Assembly: GCA_902773055.1 (NCBI GenBank)
Contig: CACYCZ010000091.1
Coordinates: 24,125 to 88,124, forward strand
DNA: 64,000 nt
Source of the DNA: an uncultured Bacteroidales bacterium
Lineage (GTDB): Bacteria; Bacteroidota; Bacteroidia; Bacteroidales; Bacteroidaceae
Direction of reading: 5' to 3'
The notes beneath the pieces are model-generated. The model made no database searches. It was not told the origin of the DNA and saw only the letters and a program-made list of their open reading frames with translations. Made by a program: the position numbers and the translations under genes. This document shows, piece by piece, positions 1 to 9,324 of the stretch. Each line of letters starts with the position of its first letter. Within the stretch, counting starts at the first letter, position 1.

Positions 1-1166
1 ACGATGTCCTTAATTATGGCAGTTTCTTTGTTGAGGGTGTATATTTTGGAGGAATCGGCGCTTAGGGCGAGTATTTGCTCTACCATGCTTTCCAGGCGTT
101 TCAGCTGGTGCTGTGCAACTTTGAGATATTTCTCTCTGGCCTTACTGTCCTCCCATTTTTTGAAATTGAGCAGGGCATCATTGGCGGCATAGGCAACCGA
201 AATGGGCGTTTTCAGTTCGTGGGTGATGTTGTGGGTAAAGTCTGTCTTCATCTCATCCAGTGACTTCTGTTTCAATAATGTATGGATGAGATACCAGAAA
301 GTGAAAATAAGAATGAAGATGTTGAATATGGATATGGCGATAATACCTTTCAGGGATTTCAGTACACTGGTGTCGACAGGTTCTGTCCATAGGCGATAGA
401 TGCTGTGTTGGCTGGTTGTGTACTGATAGTCGTAGTGTATGGCCTTGGAGGAAGGAGTGTAGTGAGACGTGGAAATGACTTTCAGAGTGTCAATGGTAAT
501 GGTGTCAGGGCTGTCGGAGGTCTGCATGTAGAAATGGAGCTGTTCTAATCTGTGGGGAATATTTATATGATGCCTCATCAGCCTGATGGTCAGCATGCTG
601 TCAAAGACCTCGGCATCAGGCTCCATGAAAAGGTCAATGCCGTCATGTATACCCTGTTGCATCATCAGTGTCAAATCGTTGGCAGATTTCTTGTCTTCGG
701 CGATACTGCCGAAAAGTCCTTCGCCGCCGCTAATCAAGGCTTTGTTCTGTGGCTTTTCCTCTGTAGGATAGGAGTGGACATTTATGTGCATGTGCCTTTT
801 GCCTTTTTGGGTGTTGCGCTGAATGGTGATGGTGTCGGTCAGATTCTCATCTTTCAAGATGATGGCATCATGTCCTTTCTCGCGGATGGTTGTGACCGTC
901 CCGGCGGAGACAAACTGACTGTCACCATTGAGCTTGTATCCTGTGGCATAGCTGATTTCGCCATGTTTACTCCCGCTTTCTGACATATTTGCAATGCGGA
1001 TAACCATTTCGTTGTAGTCTGTAATACGAAGCGACTCAATGATGTAGTCTGTGATTTCCTGCTTGCGGGTTTGATAGAGTTTGCACAGCCAGTAGACCTG
1101 ATAGAGGAAAACGGCTGCAACCGCAGTGCATACAAGAATAGTGATGGTGCGAAGGGGCAGTTTCAT
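1..1166 (-). CDS. Sensor histidine kinase, 3' end beyond window
   Basis: The minus-strand frame is open from an ATG at 1166 to the window edge (388 codons seen), so the catalytic ATPase domain is missing only because the window ends. The protein starts with a membrane segment at about residues 5-27, then a roughly 240-residue extracytoplasmic sensor region with no family I recognise, and a second membrane segment near 272-295. The dimerisation/phosphoacceptor domain follows, with the H-box FTHNITHELKTPIS and its histidine near residue 315. By family knowledge it autophosphorylates and passes phosphate to a response regulator, which would lie to the left of the window. It is divergent from a TonB-receptor-like barrel gene, which it may control (inference). 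Confidence 0.9.
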   Translation of the reverse strand, partial: MKLPLRTITILVCTAVAAVFLYQVYWLCKLYQTRKQEITDYIIESLRITDYNEMVIRIANMSESGSKHGEISYATGYKLNGDSQFVSAGTVTTIREKGHDAIILKDENLTDTITIQRNTQKGKRHMHINVHSYPTEEKPQNKALISGGEGLFGSIAEDKKSANDLTLMMQQGIHDGIDLFMEPDAEVFDSMLTIRLMRHHINIPHRLEQLHFYMQTSDSPDTITIDTLKVISTSHYTPSSKAIHYDYQYTTSQHSIYRLWTEPVDTSVLKSLKGIIAISIFNIFILIFTFWYLIHTLLKQKSLDEMKTDFTHNITHELKTPISVAYAANDALLNFKKWEDSKAREKYLKVAQHQLKRLESMVEQILALSADSSKIYTLNKETAIIKDI

Positions 1167-1188
1167 GTTTCTTTGTCTGTATGTAATA

Positions 1189-1196
1189 CAAAATTA
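1189..1196 (-). promoter_or_regulatory. Putative -7 promoter element of histidine kinase
   Basis: TAATTTTG on the minus strand fits the Bacteroidetes -7 consensus TAnnTTTG and lies 22 bases upstream of the kinase ATG. I see no clear -33 TTTG at the usual spacing. Confidence 0.45.
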
Positions 1197-1304
1197 GCCT
1201 TTTTCGCGGTTCGTTTTTTATTTGGTAAGACTAAATAACACTTCTCCTCCGATATGTTAAGATTACATAACTCTAAAACTTATCCGGCGAGATAGAAAGC
1301 AACA

Positions 1305-1312
1305 TAACTTTG
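1305..1312 (+). promoter_or_regulatory. Putative -7 promoter element of barrel gene
   Basis: TAACTTTG matches TAnnTTTG and lies 14 bases before the ATG at 1327, which implies a very short leader. No matching -33 element is evident, so this is tentative. Confidence 0.35.
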
Positions 1313-1326
1313 CCTCAAAAAAAGCG

Positions 1327-3429
1327 ATGAAGTTATTACTATTGTTGTTTATGGCTGGAATAGTGTCTGTACAGATGCCTGCACAGAATGACAGCTTGGA
1401 TGCCGGGAAAGGAAATGAGAGTGTATTAGACAGTATTATCAGAACATTGCCGGAGATTATGTTGGTCAAGGAAAAACCGATAGTAAGAAGCGAGGGCGGA
1501 AAACTCGTCTTTAATATGCCGGGACTGCTTAGGGGCAAGCCTGTTACCAATGCCTATGATGCTTTGAAAGAACTGCCCGGTGTGACGACTGACGGGGATG
1601 ACGTGAAATTGGGCGGCACCCCGGTGACGATAATGCTGGATGGCAAGGCGACGTCGATGACAAGAGAGCAGTTGACAGGTCTGTTGAAAAGTATGCCGGC
1701 CGACAGGCTGAAAGACGCAGAAATGATGTATGCAGCACCTGCACACTATGGGGTGAGAGGCAAGCTGATAAATATCATATTGAATAAAGAAACTGACCGT
1801 GATGCTGCCTTGCAGGGAGAACTGTTCGGCTCGGTTCAGACAGAGCATGAAGCAGCATTTAATGAACGCTTGTCGTTGGTATATAAAAAAGGAAAATTTT
1901 CCGTGGATGCGTTTTGTAAAATGCAGCACGGAAAGGAATACTATACGATGTATAAGACAGGAATACACACACTTGCTGACGGCAACCGATATGATATTAC
2001 CATGAACAATGTAACGCATAAGGACTCCCAGCCAAAATATGACTGGCGGCTTGGTGCGGACATGGATTTTTCTCAGAAACATCGGTTGAGTCTGTCGTAT
2101 GCCGGGGACTATGCTGACGGCCATGCTGCCAGTGACATGACGGGATTGCAGTGCTCCCGGGTGACGAATGAGAACAGGCATGTCATGCACAATGGGAATG
2201 TAGAGTATAAGCTTCCGACGGGAACCAAGATAGGTGCTGACATCACGTATTACAGCAGTAGTTTCCTGCAGAATCTGAAGAGCAATATGGGCGGTATTCA
2301 GATGGATTTTATCAGCAGCAATGCACAAGGAATAAACCGTTCGAAGGTCTTTATTCAGCAGGAACATCGTTTCCGGTATGATTGGATGTTGAATTATGGA
2401 ACGGCATATACCTATACTGTTGATCACAGCAGCCAGAACTATGACGCTGTCGGAAATACCGTTCGGGAGTCATTGCCGGAAAACCTTAACTCCAGGCGGA
2501 CGGAAGATACGTGGAATATGTATGTTGGTGGGAATCATTCCTTTGGTACAAAACTCTCCGTGGAGGCTTCTCTGGCAGCCGAACACTATCATGCTATTGT
2601 ATGGAATGAGTGGGAACTGTATCCAACTGTCACTGTCTCATTTACTCCGCAGAGCCGTCGTGTCTGGCAGTTCTCGGTAAGCAGCGATAAGAGCTATCCT
2701 GAATTTTGGGCTATGCAGGAAGCAACAAGCTATTACGGAGGGCGATATGATGAAATAGTAGGCAATCCACTGCTGCATCCTTCCAAGAGTTATGATATAG
2801 GACTGATGCATGTGTATGAGGGCAAATACTTCTTCCGTATGTGGTTCAGCCATGTTAGAAGACGCTTCATGCAGACAATGTACCAATCTCCGTTACGTCT
2901 TGCCGAGATAGACCAGCACAATAACTCTGATTTTATGCAACAGGTGGGAATGATGGCATCAGTACCTGTTAAAATAGGGTGGTGGATGGACACGCGCATG
3001 AATCTCTTTGGGGTATGGATGCGTGAGAAGGACAGTGACTATTATGATAGTCCTTTTGACCGTAACGTTGCTTACGGGATGGCCATGTTGCGTAGTACAT
3101 TCCGCTTTTTTCGGAATCGTGACCTGACCTTGTCGCTTAATGGTTTTATTCGTTCAAAAGCAATTCAGGGCTCAATGGACTTGCCGGCATCGGGCGATGT
3201 TGATATAGCGTTGTGTTATGCTTTTGCCAGACATAAGGCTGTGGTCAATCTGTATTGCAACGATGTGTTTCAAACGCGTAGTATCTCGCCGATATGCCGA
3301 TGGGCAGGCCAGAATCTGCGTACAGAATTTTCTTGTTATCGTGTTGCGGGCATATCTGTAGCATATCAGTTTGGTGGTTACAAGGAGAAAAAGCGTGGCG
3401 AAGTGGATACGTCAAGAATGCGGAAATAA
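1327..3429 (+). CDS. Outer membrane beta-barrel protein, TonB-receptor-like
   Basis: A 700-residue protein with a signal peptide (about residues 1-20). A plug-like region follows (about 55-160), with NAYDALKELPGV and the segment VTIMLDGKATSM typical of the TonB-receptor plug fold. The rest is a long beta-barrel rich in aromatic-ended strands. This arrangement fits the OMP_b-brl_3 family of Bacteroidetes outer membrane proteins, which resemble TonB-dependent receptors but usually lack an annotated substrate. No SusD-like partner lies next to it, so a glycan-uptake pair is not indicated. It is divergent from the sensor kinase gene. Substrate unknown. Confidence 0.85.
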   Translation: MKLLLLLFMAGIVSVQMPAQNDSLDAGKGNESVLDSIIRTLPEIMLVKEKPIVRSEGGKLVFNMPGLLRGKPVTNAYDALKELPGVTTDGDDVKLGGTPVTIMLDGKATSMTREQLTGLLKSMPADRLKDAEMMYAAPAHYGVRGKLINIILNKETDRDAALQGELFGSVQTEHEAAFNERLSLVYKKGKFSVDAFCKMQHGKEYYTMYKTGIHTLADGNRYDITMNNVTHKDSQPKYDWRLGADMDFSQKHRLSLSYAGDYADGHAASDMTGLQCSRVTNENRHVMHNGNVEYKLPTGTKIGADITYYSSSFLQNLKSNMGGIQMDFISSNAQGINRSKVFIQQEHRFRYDWMLNYGTAYTYTVDHSSQNYDAVGNTVRESLPENLNSRRTEDTWNMYVGGNHSFGTKLSVEASLAAEHYHAIVWNEWELYPTVTVSFTPQSRRVWQFSVSSDKSYPEFWAMQEATSYYGGRYDEIVGNPLLHPSKSYDIGLMHVYEGKYFFRMWFSHVRRRFMQTMYQSPLRLAEIDQHNNSDFMQQVGMMASVPVKIGWWMDTRMNLFGVWMREKDSDYYDSPFDRNVAYGMAMLRSTFRFFRNRDLTLSLNGFIRSKAIQGSMDLPASGDVDIALCYAFARHKAVVNLYCNDVFQTRSISPICRWAGQNLRTEFSCYRVAGISVAYQFGGYKEKKRGEVDTSRMRK

Positions 3430-3432
3430 AAA

Positions 3433-3491
3433 AAGAGCCACGGCGACAGAAAGGATAAGTCTCTTGACTTTATTCTGTCGCCGTGGCTCTT
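3433..3491. terminator. Bidirectional intrinsic terminator
   Basis: A perfect 19-bp inverted repeat (3433-3451 with 3473-3491, loop 21 nt) lies between the convergent barrel gene and FadL-type gene. A-rich sequence precedes it and T-rich sequence follows. Confidence 0.9.
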
Positions 3492-3500
3492 CTAATTCAA

Positions 3501-4898
3501 TCAGAACTTATAGTCAATGCCGATACCGAAGACATTGTTGGTGCGCGAGTAGGTCTCGCTGACGGGAATACTCATGTATTCGGTCTGGCGTGAATAGTCA
3601 CTGTATAGTGAGCAGAAATAGGCTATGTTCAGACGGAGGTGTTTGTTGAGGTTTACAGCGCCACCCAATCCTATGGAGTAACTGTCACAGGCAAACGAGG
3701 TGTTGGATTGGTATTGATCACTAAGCCCGTAGTCGGTGCGCTGGCCGCCGAGACTGACGGTAAAAGTCTTGTTGATATCCCATTCCACACCGGCAAGTAT
3801 TTCACGAGTGCCATGCTTGAGCTCTTTTTGGCGGTTGCCCTGCATCTTGGCATGTCTGTCATCAAACCAGTGATATTCCAGTGCTCCGCGCAGTTTGTTG
3901 GGGATGAACTCATAACCTGCAGCTAAGGTCAGTAGTGCAGGCATATCGTAGCGGGTCTTCACACCATCCTGATAGGGCGCAGCCAAGGGCGCAACATTGC
4001 CCAGCTGAGGCTGTAGGCTTGGTGCGGCAGTAATGCTTAGTGTCTTGGTGTCGTTGGGGATATTTAGTTTGCTGCGGAATTCGTAGCGTCCACTTAGGAC
4101 GAAGCGGTCTAACTTGTAGTTAATGCTGAACAAGGGGTTGATGCCCACACCATTCTGGTCAACATCAAGGTTTAAGCGCAGCAAATCACTGCTACCCATG
4201 GCATTTTGTACGATGGGATTGTCACTGGTAACGTAGACATGGCCACGGTTGAAGCCATTATATATGTTGGCACGTAACCCTACGGCTGCCGACCAGTGTT
4301 TGTTAAAGCGATAGGTGTAATTAGCTTGTATACCATAAATATATTGTTTGCCTTGCATGTATGCATCTTGGTTATAAAAGTTGCCTGGAACTTGTGGGTA
4401 TCCGGCAGGTAGTTGGGCATTGATACCTGCAGCAACTTGGCTCATCATGCCTCCAACGGGTACGGCAAACATGGGGATGCCTTCCTTATAGGTTACCTTG
4501 CCACCGCTCCCAACGATGCCAGCCATGAAGCCCAAAGCCCAGTTATTATGCTTGTAGGACACAAAAAGGGCGGGTACGAAGGGGTCAGCAGTAGCTTTCC
4601 CTTTGAACTTATGCCGTTCAATGCCGACAACTGTTGCGTAAGGCTGATTTAGAGAAGCTTCAATGTCGCGGTATTGAAATGGTTTTTGTACGTTGAATGA
4701 CAGCTGCCAGCCTTCATGTCCCCAAGCCAGGCCGGCAGGGTTGCTGTAGATGGCATCAATGTCGAAAGTAGTACCGCGTGCAAACATGCGGTCAAAGGCA
4801 ATGTGGTAGTTTGTGTTGGTCATCAATCCTCCTGCCATACTGTGAAGTGCATTGAACGGACTGCAAAGGAGAAGGAGTGCAATGATTTTCTTGGTCAT
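3501..4898 (-). CDS. OmpP1/FadL-family outer membrane transporter
   Basis: A 465-residue protein with a signal peptide ending near residue 22, followed by MTNTNYHIAFDRMFARG and the segment DAIYSNPAGLAW. These match the FadL/OmpP1/TodX hatch region, where the asparagine-proline-alanine-glycine signature is conserved. The remainder alternates short barrel strands and ends in an aromatic residue (IGIDYKF), as outer membrane barrels do. FadL proteins let hydrophobic substrates through the outer membrane by lateral diffusion; the Bacteroidales members have no proven ligand. An AraC-type regulator gene lies directly upstream on the same strand, and three phased repeats sit in the gap, so specific regulation is likely. 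Confidence 0.88.
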   Translation of the reverse strand: MTKKIIALLLLCSPFNALHSMAGGLMTNTNYHIAFDRMFARGTTFDIDAIYSNPAGLAWGHEGWQLSFNVQKPFQYRDIEASLNQPYATVVGIERHKFKGKATADPFVPALFVSYKHNNWALGFMAGIVGSGGKVTYKEGIPMFAVPVGGMMSQVAAGINAQLPAGYPQVPGNFYNQDAYMQGKQYIYGIQANYTYRFNKHWSAAVGLRANIYNGFNRGHVYVTSDNPIVQNAMGSSDLLRLNLDVDQNGVGINPLFSINYKLDRFVLSGRYEFRSKLNIPNDTKTLSITAAPSLQPQLGNVAPLAAPYQDGVKTRYDMPALLTLAAGYEFIPNKLRGALEYHWFDDRHAKMQGNRQKELKHGTREILAGVEWDINKTFTVSLGGQRTDYGLSDQYQSNTSFACDSYSIGLGGAVNLNKHLRLNIAYFCSLYSDYSRQTEYMSIPVSETYSRTNNVFGIGIDYKF

Positions 4899-4926
4899 AA
4901 CGCTCTTATTGTTTTATGTTATGACG

Positions 4927-4958
4927 CAAAGTTATAAAATGCTTTACTGAAAACGCAA
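4927..4958 (-). promoter_or_regulatory. Promoter of FadL-type gene
   Basis: On the minus strand TAACTTTG (4927-4934) is preceded, 21 bases upstream, by TTG (4956-4958). This fits the Bacteroidetes -33/-7 layout. The ATG at 4898 is 28 bases downstream. Confidence 0.65.
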
Positions 4959-5034
4959 TAATATCCTATGAAAACTTATAGAAATAGATAAAATTAGTCA
5001 ATTATATCCTATTCGTGTGGAATATAATCCTATC
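4959..5034 (-). promoter_or_regulatory. Three phased direct repeats, likely AraC-type operator
   Basis: The core ATAGGAT (minus strand) occurs at 4963-4969, 5006-5012 and 5027-5033, each followed by an A/T-rich tail. Core-to-core distances are 43 and 21 bp, roughly four and two helical turns. The promoter-proximal copy abuts the -33 element, and the distal copy overlaps the stop codon of the AraC-family gene. Direct repeats spaced 21 bp and touching -33 are the classical arrangement for an AraC-type activator. Confidence 0.6.
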
Positions 5035-5887
5035 CGATGAGCTTTTTCCTGTATTCCTCTGGTGTGAAGCCGATGTGTTTCTTAAACAGACGAATAAAGT
5101 AGGAGGTATCATGAAATCCTATAGATTTTGCTATTTGATTAATACTCAGGTCTGAACTGAGCAATTGCATTTGAGCTTGTTGTATTTTCTTGCGTGTTAC
5201 ATATTGCAGTGGTGTGATACCTATGCTGCTGTGGAAGGCTCGGATAAGGTAAGATTTTGTCAGGCATGCCTGGTGCGCCATCTGTTCAATTGTTATCGGC
5301 TCTTCTATGTGTTGCTGTATATAGTTTAGCAGTCGGCTGATTCGTTCGTCACTGATGATTGTCTGTGGCTCGGCGTGTTTCATGAAGTAGGAAAAAATGA
5401 TTTCTACGAGTCCATGCAATTGCATCCGTTTGTAGTCTTCCATTTGGGTGTAGGCAATGGCGTAGTCGCGGTAGGCTGGGTGCCGGTCAAATGCTTCAGC
5501 GTTACTGGTTGGCAGATGAAGTTGTGGATAGAGCATGCAGTAGTTCTCAAAAAGCAGCCGGGCTGCTTCGTTGGAGCGTACTTCTGTGGGGAAGTGGTAT
5601 TTGTCGAAAGGGCTTTCCTGAAGTGAACGTTGGTATACAAAAAGATAATAGAAGTCAAATCCGGGGTCGCATTCATAAGAATGGGGAATGTAGGAGGGAA
5701 TGAGATACATGTGCCCGCCAGTAGCTTCCATGTCACCTTGAGGCAAATGCAGGATGGCGCGTCCAGACTTGACATAATATATGCGGATGAAGGGTGACGA
5801 GATGTCCTTGTTCCCCCAGGGATGTATGGTGCGGGCATGTCCCAGATTGAGCACGATGAAGTCTATGGCGTTTATGAATTTTACCAT
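5030..5887 (-). CDS. AraC-family transcriptional regulator
   Basis: A 285-residue protein. Residues about 25-110 look like a cupin-type effector-binding domain (GGHMYLIPSYIPHSYECD). Residues about 183-285 form the double helix-turn-helix AraC domain; the second helix-turn-helix carries the family signature IAKSIGFHDTSYFIRLFKK. It is encoded immediately upstream of the FadL-type barrel gene on the same strand. Direct repeats in the gap are its probable operator (inference). The ligand is unknown; the N-terminal domain resembles that of sugar-sensing AraC proteins, but that is weak evidence. Confidence 0.9.
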   Translation of the reverse strand: MVKFINAIDFIVLNLGHARTIHPWGNKDISSPFIRIYYVKSGRAILHLPQGDMEATGGHMYLIPSYIPHSYECDPGFDFYYLFVYQRSLQESPFDKYHFPTEVRSNEAARLLFENYCMLYPQLHLPTSNAEAFDRHPAYRDYAIAYTQMEDYKRMQLHGLVEIIFSYFMKHAEPQTIISDERISRLLNYIQQHIEEPITIEQMAHQACLTKSYLIRAFHSSIGITPLQYVTRKKIQQAQMQLLSSDLSINQIAKSIGFHDTSYFIRLFKKHIGFTPEEYRKKLIG

Positions 5888-5940
5888 GTGCAGAAATTTG
5901 TGGTCTAATATGTGATATTAGCTTTAGTGAATGAAAAAAT

Positions 5941-5975
5941 GACGTCAGTCATGTCACGGAGGCAAAACTGACGCC
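5941..5975 (-). terminator. Intrinsic terminator after DUF349 gene
   Basis: Arms 5941-5949 and 5967-5975 pair with one mismatch. On the minus strand the hairpin is followed by a T-run (TCATTTTTTC). It lies 25 bases past the stop of the DUF349 gene. Confidence 0.65.
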
Positions 5976-5999
5976 ATATTATGATGGAAGGGAACTGTT

Positions 6000-8084
6000 T
6001 TAGTTCTCTTCCTGTTGGGAGTTGTTTTCTTCTGCAGGAGTTGCTTCTGTTGTTTCTGCAGCTTTTTTCTGGGCTTGCTGTTCCTCCTTTATTTTCTCCA
6101 TGATGCTCTCAACTTCAGCCTTCAGTGAGTCTATTTTCTTCTGCATGCTGTCAATCAAGGCATTTCCTTTCTTAGAATTGGTTGTAAGGAATGAGAAGTT
6201 TGTTTCATAGGTTGTCAGTTCAGCCTTTTTGGTTTCATACAGGCGGAACAGATTGTTGCCGTCGGTTGCCTTGTCGGTGTTTCGGGGGGCATTGTAACCC
6301 TGTCGATGTTGGCGCAGGTTGAACTTGGCATATAGTTCATCGCATACTTCCTTGTAGGCATTGTAGACTTTATCTTTGCTCTTGAAGGGGACATGACCAG
6401 TGTTATTCCATTCTGCCTGTAGTTCCTTGACTTTATCAGCTACAGCGTCGCTGCCAGTTTCTACAAGGGCTTTGAGTTTTTCTATGATTTCGTTTTTGGC
6501 GCTGAGATTGCTTTGCTCTTCTTTCTTTTGGTCACCTAAGGTTTTCTTCTTCTGGTCAAAGAAAGCATTGCACGCTGCGTTGAAACGTTCCCACAGTGCG
6601 ACAGAACTCTTGTGGGCAACAGGGCCGATTTCTTTCCAAGCTTTCTGGAGGGCAATGAGGGCTTCGGTTGTCTTGTTCCATTCTGTACTGTCCTTCAAAG
6701 CTTCGGCCTGTTCGCAAAGTTCTATTTTTTTTGCTACGTTTTCCGAGAATGTCTTGCGCTGGGTCTTGAAGAAATCAGCTTTTTTGTTGAAGAAGTTGTC
6801 GCAGGCTGCACGGTAGCGCTCATAGATTTTGTTGTTCATTTTCTTTGTTGCGCGCCCAATAGTCTTCCATTCTGCCTGCAGTTCTATAATCTTTTTAGAG
6901 ATGTCATCCCATGACGAGAAATTCTTGAGGTTGGCTGTCTCAATGTTTTCAATCTTCTCGCAGATTTCGGTCTTCTTCTGGAGGTTTTCTGTTTCCTTTT
7001 CCTTGAGTTGCTCAAAGTATTGTGCATGACGTTTGTTGATAGCCGATGAGGCTGTCTTGAAACGATTCCACAGTTCTTCTCTCAGTTCTTTGGCTACAGG
7101 GCCTATTTCGCGGAACTCCTGATGCAGTTCCTGTAAGATGCGTGAAGCGCGTACGATATCAGGATTGTTTTGTAGTGCTTCGGCTTCTTCGCACAACTTT
7201 GTTTTTGCCTCAAGGTTTTTCTTGTAGTCATAGTCGCGCAGGGCATTGTTGGTCTTCAGTAGGTCATAGAATTGCTCTACGACTAACTGGTATTTTTTCC
7301 ATATCTCATTGGCTGCAGCAATAGGAATGGGCTTGATTTCTTTCCATTCGTTTTGCAGACCGCGTACAATCTCATAGGCTTTGTTGGCATCTTCGGGACT
7401 TGTCAGATATTGCTTGATGCGCTCTATGATGACTTTCTTTTTCTCAAGATTCAGTTCCTTTTGTTTTTCTGCTGCTATCAGTAGTTTGTTGCGCTGTTCC
7501 TTGATGGCGCTCATAATTTTCTTGAATTCCTCTTCCAAAGGATCATTTTCAGGCTGATAGTCTTCTTCTGTACCGCCGTTCTTGATGAATTCGGCGTGTG
7601 CTTGGCTCTTTTCTTCCTTGAGGCGTTTATAGAATACTTGTTTCAGAACGTCAAGTTCAGCTTTCTCGCTTTGTTCTGCATTTTCAGCCAATGTTTTAAG
7701 GCGTTCAATAATACCTTCATTAGTATCGGGCACGGTTATTTCTTTTTCTTCCTCGTCATCCTCAATGTTGGGTATTTCGATGTCATCAACCTCTGTCTCG
7801 GCAGAATCGTCAGGAACGGGTATAGGGGTTTCCTCGGCGTTAGGTTTGGCCTCAGTCGATTCTGTTTCAGTTTTTTCTGTCTTGGGTTCGGCAGAAGATG
7901 TATCAGGCTGTGATTCTGCAGTTTCTTCGGCTTGAATGGGTTCAGGGTTGGTCACTTCTTTAGGAGTCTGAGATTCTGCAACTGTTGTGCCTGCCTCGGC
8001 CTCTGGCGCAGGGGTGTCACTGGTAGGAGTGGAGGACGTCTGGAGCTGTTGCTCTTCCGTTAGTTCATTAGGAATATTTTCCAT
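6000..8084 (-). CDS. DUF349 repeat protein
   Basis: A 694-residue protein. The first about 130 residues are low-complexity and very acidic (runs of Glu/Thr/Pro/Ala). About six helical repeats follow, each with a core like LQAEWKTIGRATKKMNNKIY or LQKAWKEIGPVAHK. This is the DUF349 signature: a conserved Trp, then Gly and a downstream Arg/Phe. The C-terminus is a coiled coil ending in a Gln/Glu-rich tail. DUF349 proteins are widespread, and their biochemical role is not firmly established. No signal peptide or membrane segment is seen, so it is probably cytoplasmic. It appears monocistronic, with its own terminator. Confidence 0.88.
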   Translation of the reverse strand: MENIPNELTEEQQLQTSSTPTSDTPAPEAEAGTTVAESQTPKEVTNPEPIQAEETAESQPDTSSAEPKTEKTETESTEAKPNAEETPIPVPDDSAETEVDDIEIPNIEDDEEEKEITVPDTNEGIIERLKTLAENAEQSEKAELDVLKQVFYKRLKEEKSQAHAEFIKNGGTEEDYQPENDPLEEEFKKIMSAIKEQRNKLLIAAEKQKELNLEKKKVIIERIKQYLTSPEDANKAYEIVRGLQNEWKEIKPIPIAAANEIWKKYQLVVEQFYDLLKTNNALRDYDYKKNLEAKTKLCEEAEALQNNPDIVRASRILQELHQEFREIGPVAKELREELWNRFKTASSAINKRHAQYFEQLKEKETENLQKKTEICEKIENIETANLKNFSSWDDISKKIIELQAEWKTIGRATKKMNNKIYERYRAACDNFFNKKADFFKTQRKTFSENVAKKIELCEQAEALKDSTEWNKTTEALIALQKAWKEIGPVAHKSSVALWERFNAACNAFFDQKKKTLGDQKKEEQSNLSAKNEIIEKLKALVETGSDAVADKVKELQAEWNNTGHVPFKSKDKVYNAYKEVCDELYAKFNLRQHRQGYNAPRNTDKATDGNNLFRLYETKKAELTTYETNFSFLTTNSKKGNALIDSMQKKIDSLKAEVESIMEKIKEEQQAQKKAAETTEATPAEENNSQQEEN

Positions 8085-8243
8085 GTCGTTACTTTTGAAA
8101 GTTATTAATATCGTTGGTCTCGGGTATACCTTAACAAGTTACAAAAGAACAAATAAATTTTCAAATATCCAAAAAAAAAGGCATTTTTTTTTGATAATGG
8201 TGTTCTGAAAGTCCGAAAAAGGGTGCAAGGGTATGGGTGAGCC

Positions 8244-9170
8244 TTATACCCAGGAGCGGCGGCGGAAAATGAAGAGCGATACTCCGGCAACGACAAGTGA
8301 GATGATGCAAGCTAGTGGGAAGCCCCACCATGTCTCCTCCATACCGTTGATGAGATTCATTCCGAACAAACTGGCAATCAACGTTGGGAACATGAGAATG
8401 ATGGAGAAAGATGTCATGGTTTTCATGACGCTGCTCATGTTGTTGTTGATGATGTTGGCATAGGTATCCATCGTTGTGTCAAGGATATTGGAGTAGATGT
8501 TTGCGGTTTCGCGTGCCTGATTCATCTCAATGGTAACGTCTTCAATCAAATCGGCGTCAAGTTCGTCGACGGGCAGTTTGAATTTCAGTTTTGACAGCAG
8601 GGTTTCATTGCCGCGTATGGAAGTAATGAAATAGGTCAGGCTATCTTGCAGGCGTAGCAGGCCAATCAAGTCATCGTTGCTGATTTTATGGTCCAGTTTA
8701 CGTTTGGATTCTTCAATCAGGGTGTTGATCTGCTTCAGTCTTTTCAGATACCAGACAGCGGCAGAGTAGAACAGACGGAAGGTCAAGTCAACGGAATCGA
8801 TGAAACCTACGTTGCGCTTCTGCTGGTATGATACGAAGTCAATCATCATGTTGGTTTCCCAGTTGCAGATGGTGATACAGACATCTTTCTTGATGATGAT
8901 ACCCATGGGCACTGTGGTATGGGGCGTGCGAGAGCGTATCTCTTTGACATAGGGGATGCGCAGGATGATGAGCACCCATCCGTCATCAAAGTCGTAACGA
9001 GAGCGTTCATCCTTATCCTTAAGGTCTTCAAGAAAGTAATCGGGGATTTTAAGTTCTTCGAGAAGATATTTTTCATCTTCATCGTTGGGGCATGTTATCT
9101 GAATCCAGCAATTGGGCTGCCATGCTCGTAACGCGCTAACTGTACGATTAATATTCCAAAATGTTCGCAT
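8244..9170 (-). CDS. corA: CorA-family magnesium/cobalt transporter
   Basis: A 308-residue protein when started at the ATG at 9170. A strong GGAGG lies 8 bases before that codon, whereas an in-frame start 45 bases further upstream lacks such a signal. The N-terminal about 240 residues form the cytoplasmic funnel. The C-terminus has two membrane segments; the first ends in the invariant GMN selectivity motif (FGMNLINGMEE), and the protein closes with a basic tail (IFRRRSWV), both classic for CorA. It mediates Mg2+ (and Co2+/Ni2+) uptake as a pentamer by family knowledge. It is a single gene with a leader of about 120 nt. Confidence 0.92.
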   Translation of the reverse strand: MRTFWNINRTVSALRAWQPNCWIQITCPNDEDEKYLLEELKIPDYFLEDLKDKDERSRYDFDDGWVLIILRIPYVKEIRSRTPHTTVPMGIIIKKDVCITICNWETNMMIDFVSYQQKRNVGFIDSVDLTFRLFYSAAVWYLKRLKQINTLIEESKRKLDHKISNDDLIGLLRLQDSLTYFITSIRGNETLLSKLKFKLPVDELDADLIEDVTIEMNQARETANIYSNILDTTMDTYANIINNNMSSVMKTMTSFSIILMFPTLIASLFGMNLINGMEETWWGFPLACIISLVVAGVSLFIFRRRSWV

Positions 9171-9295
9171 TGTGTATTCCTCCAATAATGAAAAACCAGA
9201 ACGGGGTGAACACACTGGTGAACATCCTGTTCTATTACTCTAAGTTTTCCGCGTAATAATCGTCCATAAACTGTTGATAAATTATTTTAACAATG

Positions 9296-9303
9296 CAAAA
9301 TTA
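9296..9303 (-). promoter_or_regulatory. Putative -7 element of corA
   Basis: TAATTTTG on the minus strand lies 125 bases upstream of the corA ATG. The long leader could hold a Mg2+-responsive structure, but I recognise no known riboswitch in it. Confidence 0.35.
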
Positions 9304-9324
9304 AAGAAAACCGCGGAATATTCT

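Noticed and set aside
1426..2427. 333-codon minus-strand open frame inside the barrel gene
   Set aside because: It is antisense to a well-supported gene. Its translation is His/Cys/Ile-rich, without domains, as expected of a shadow frame.
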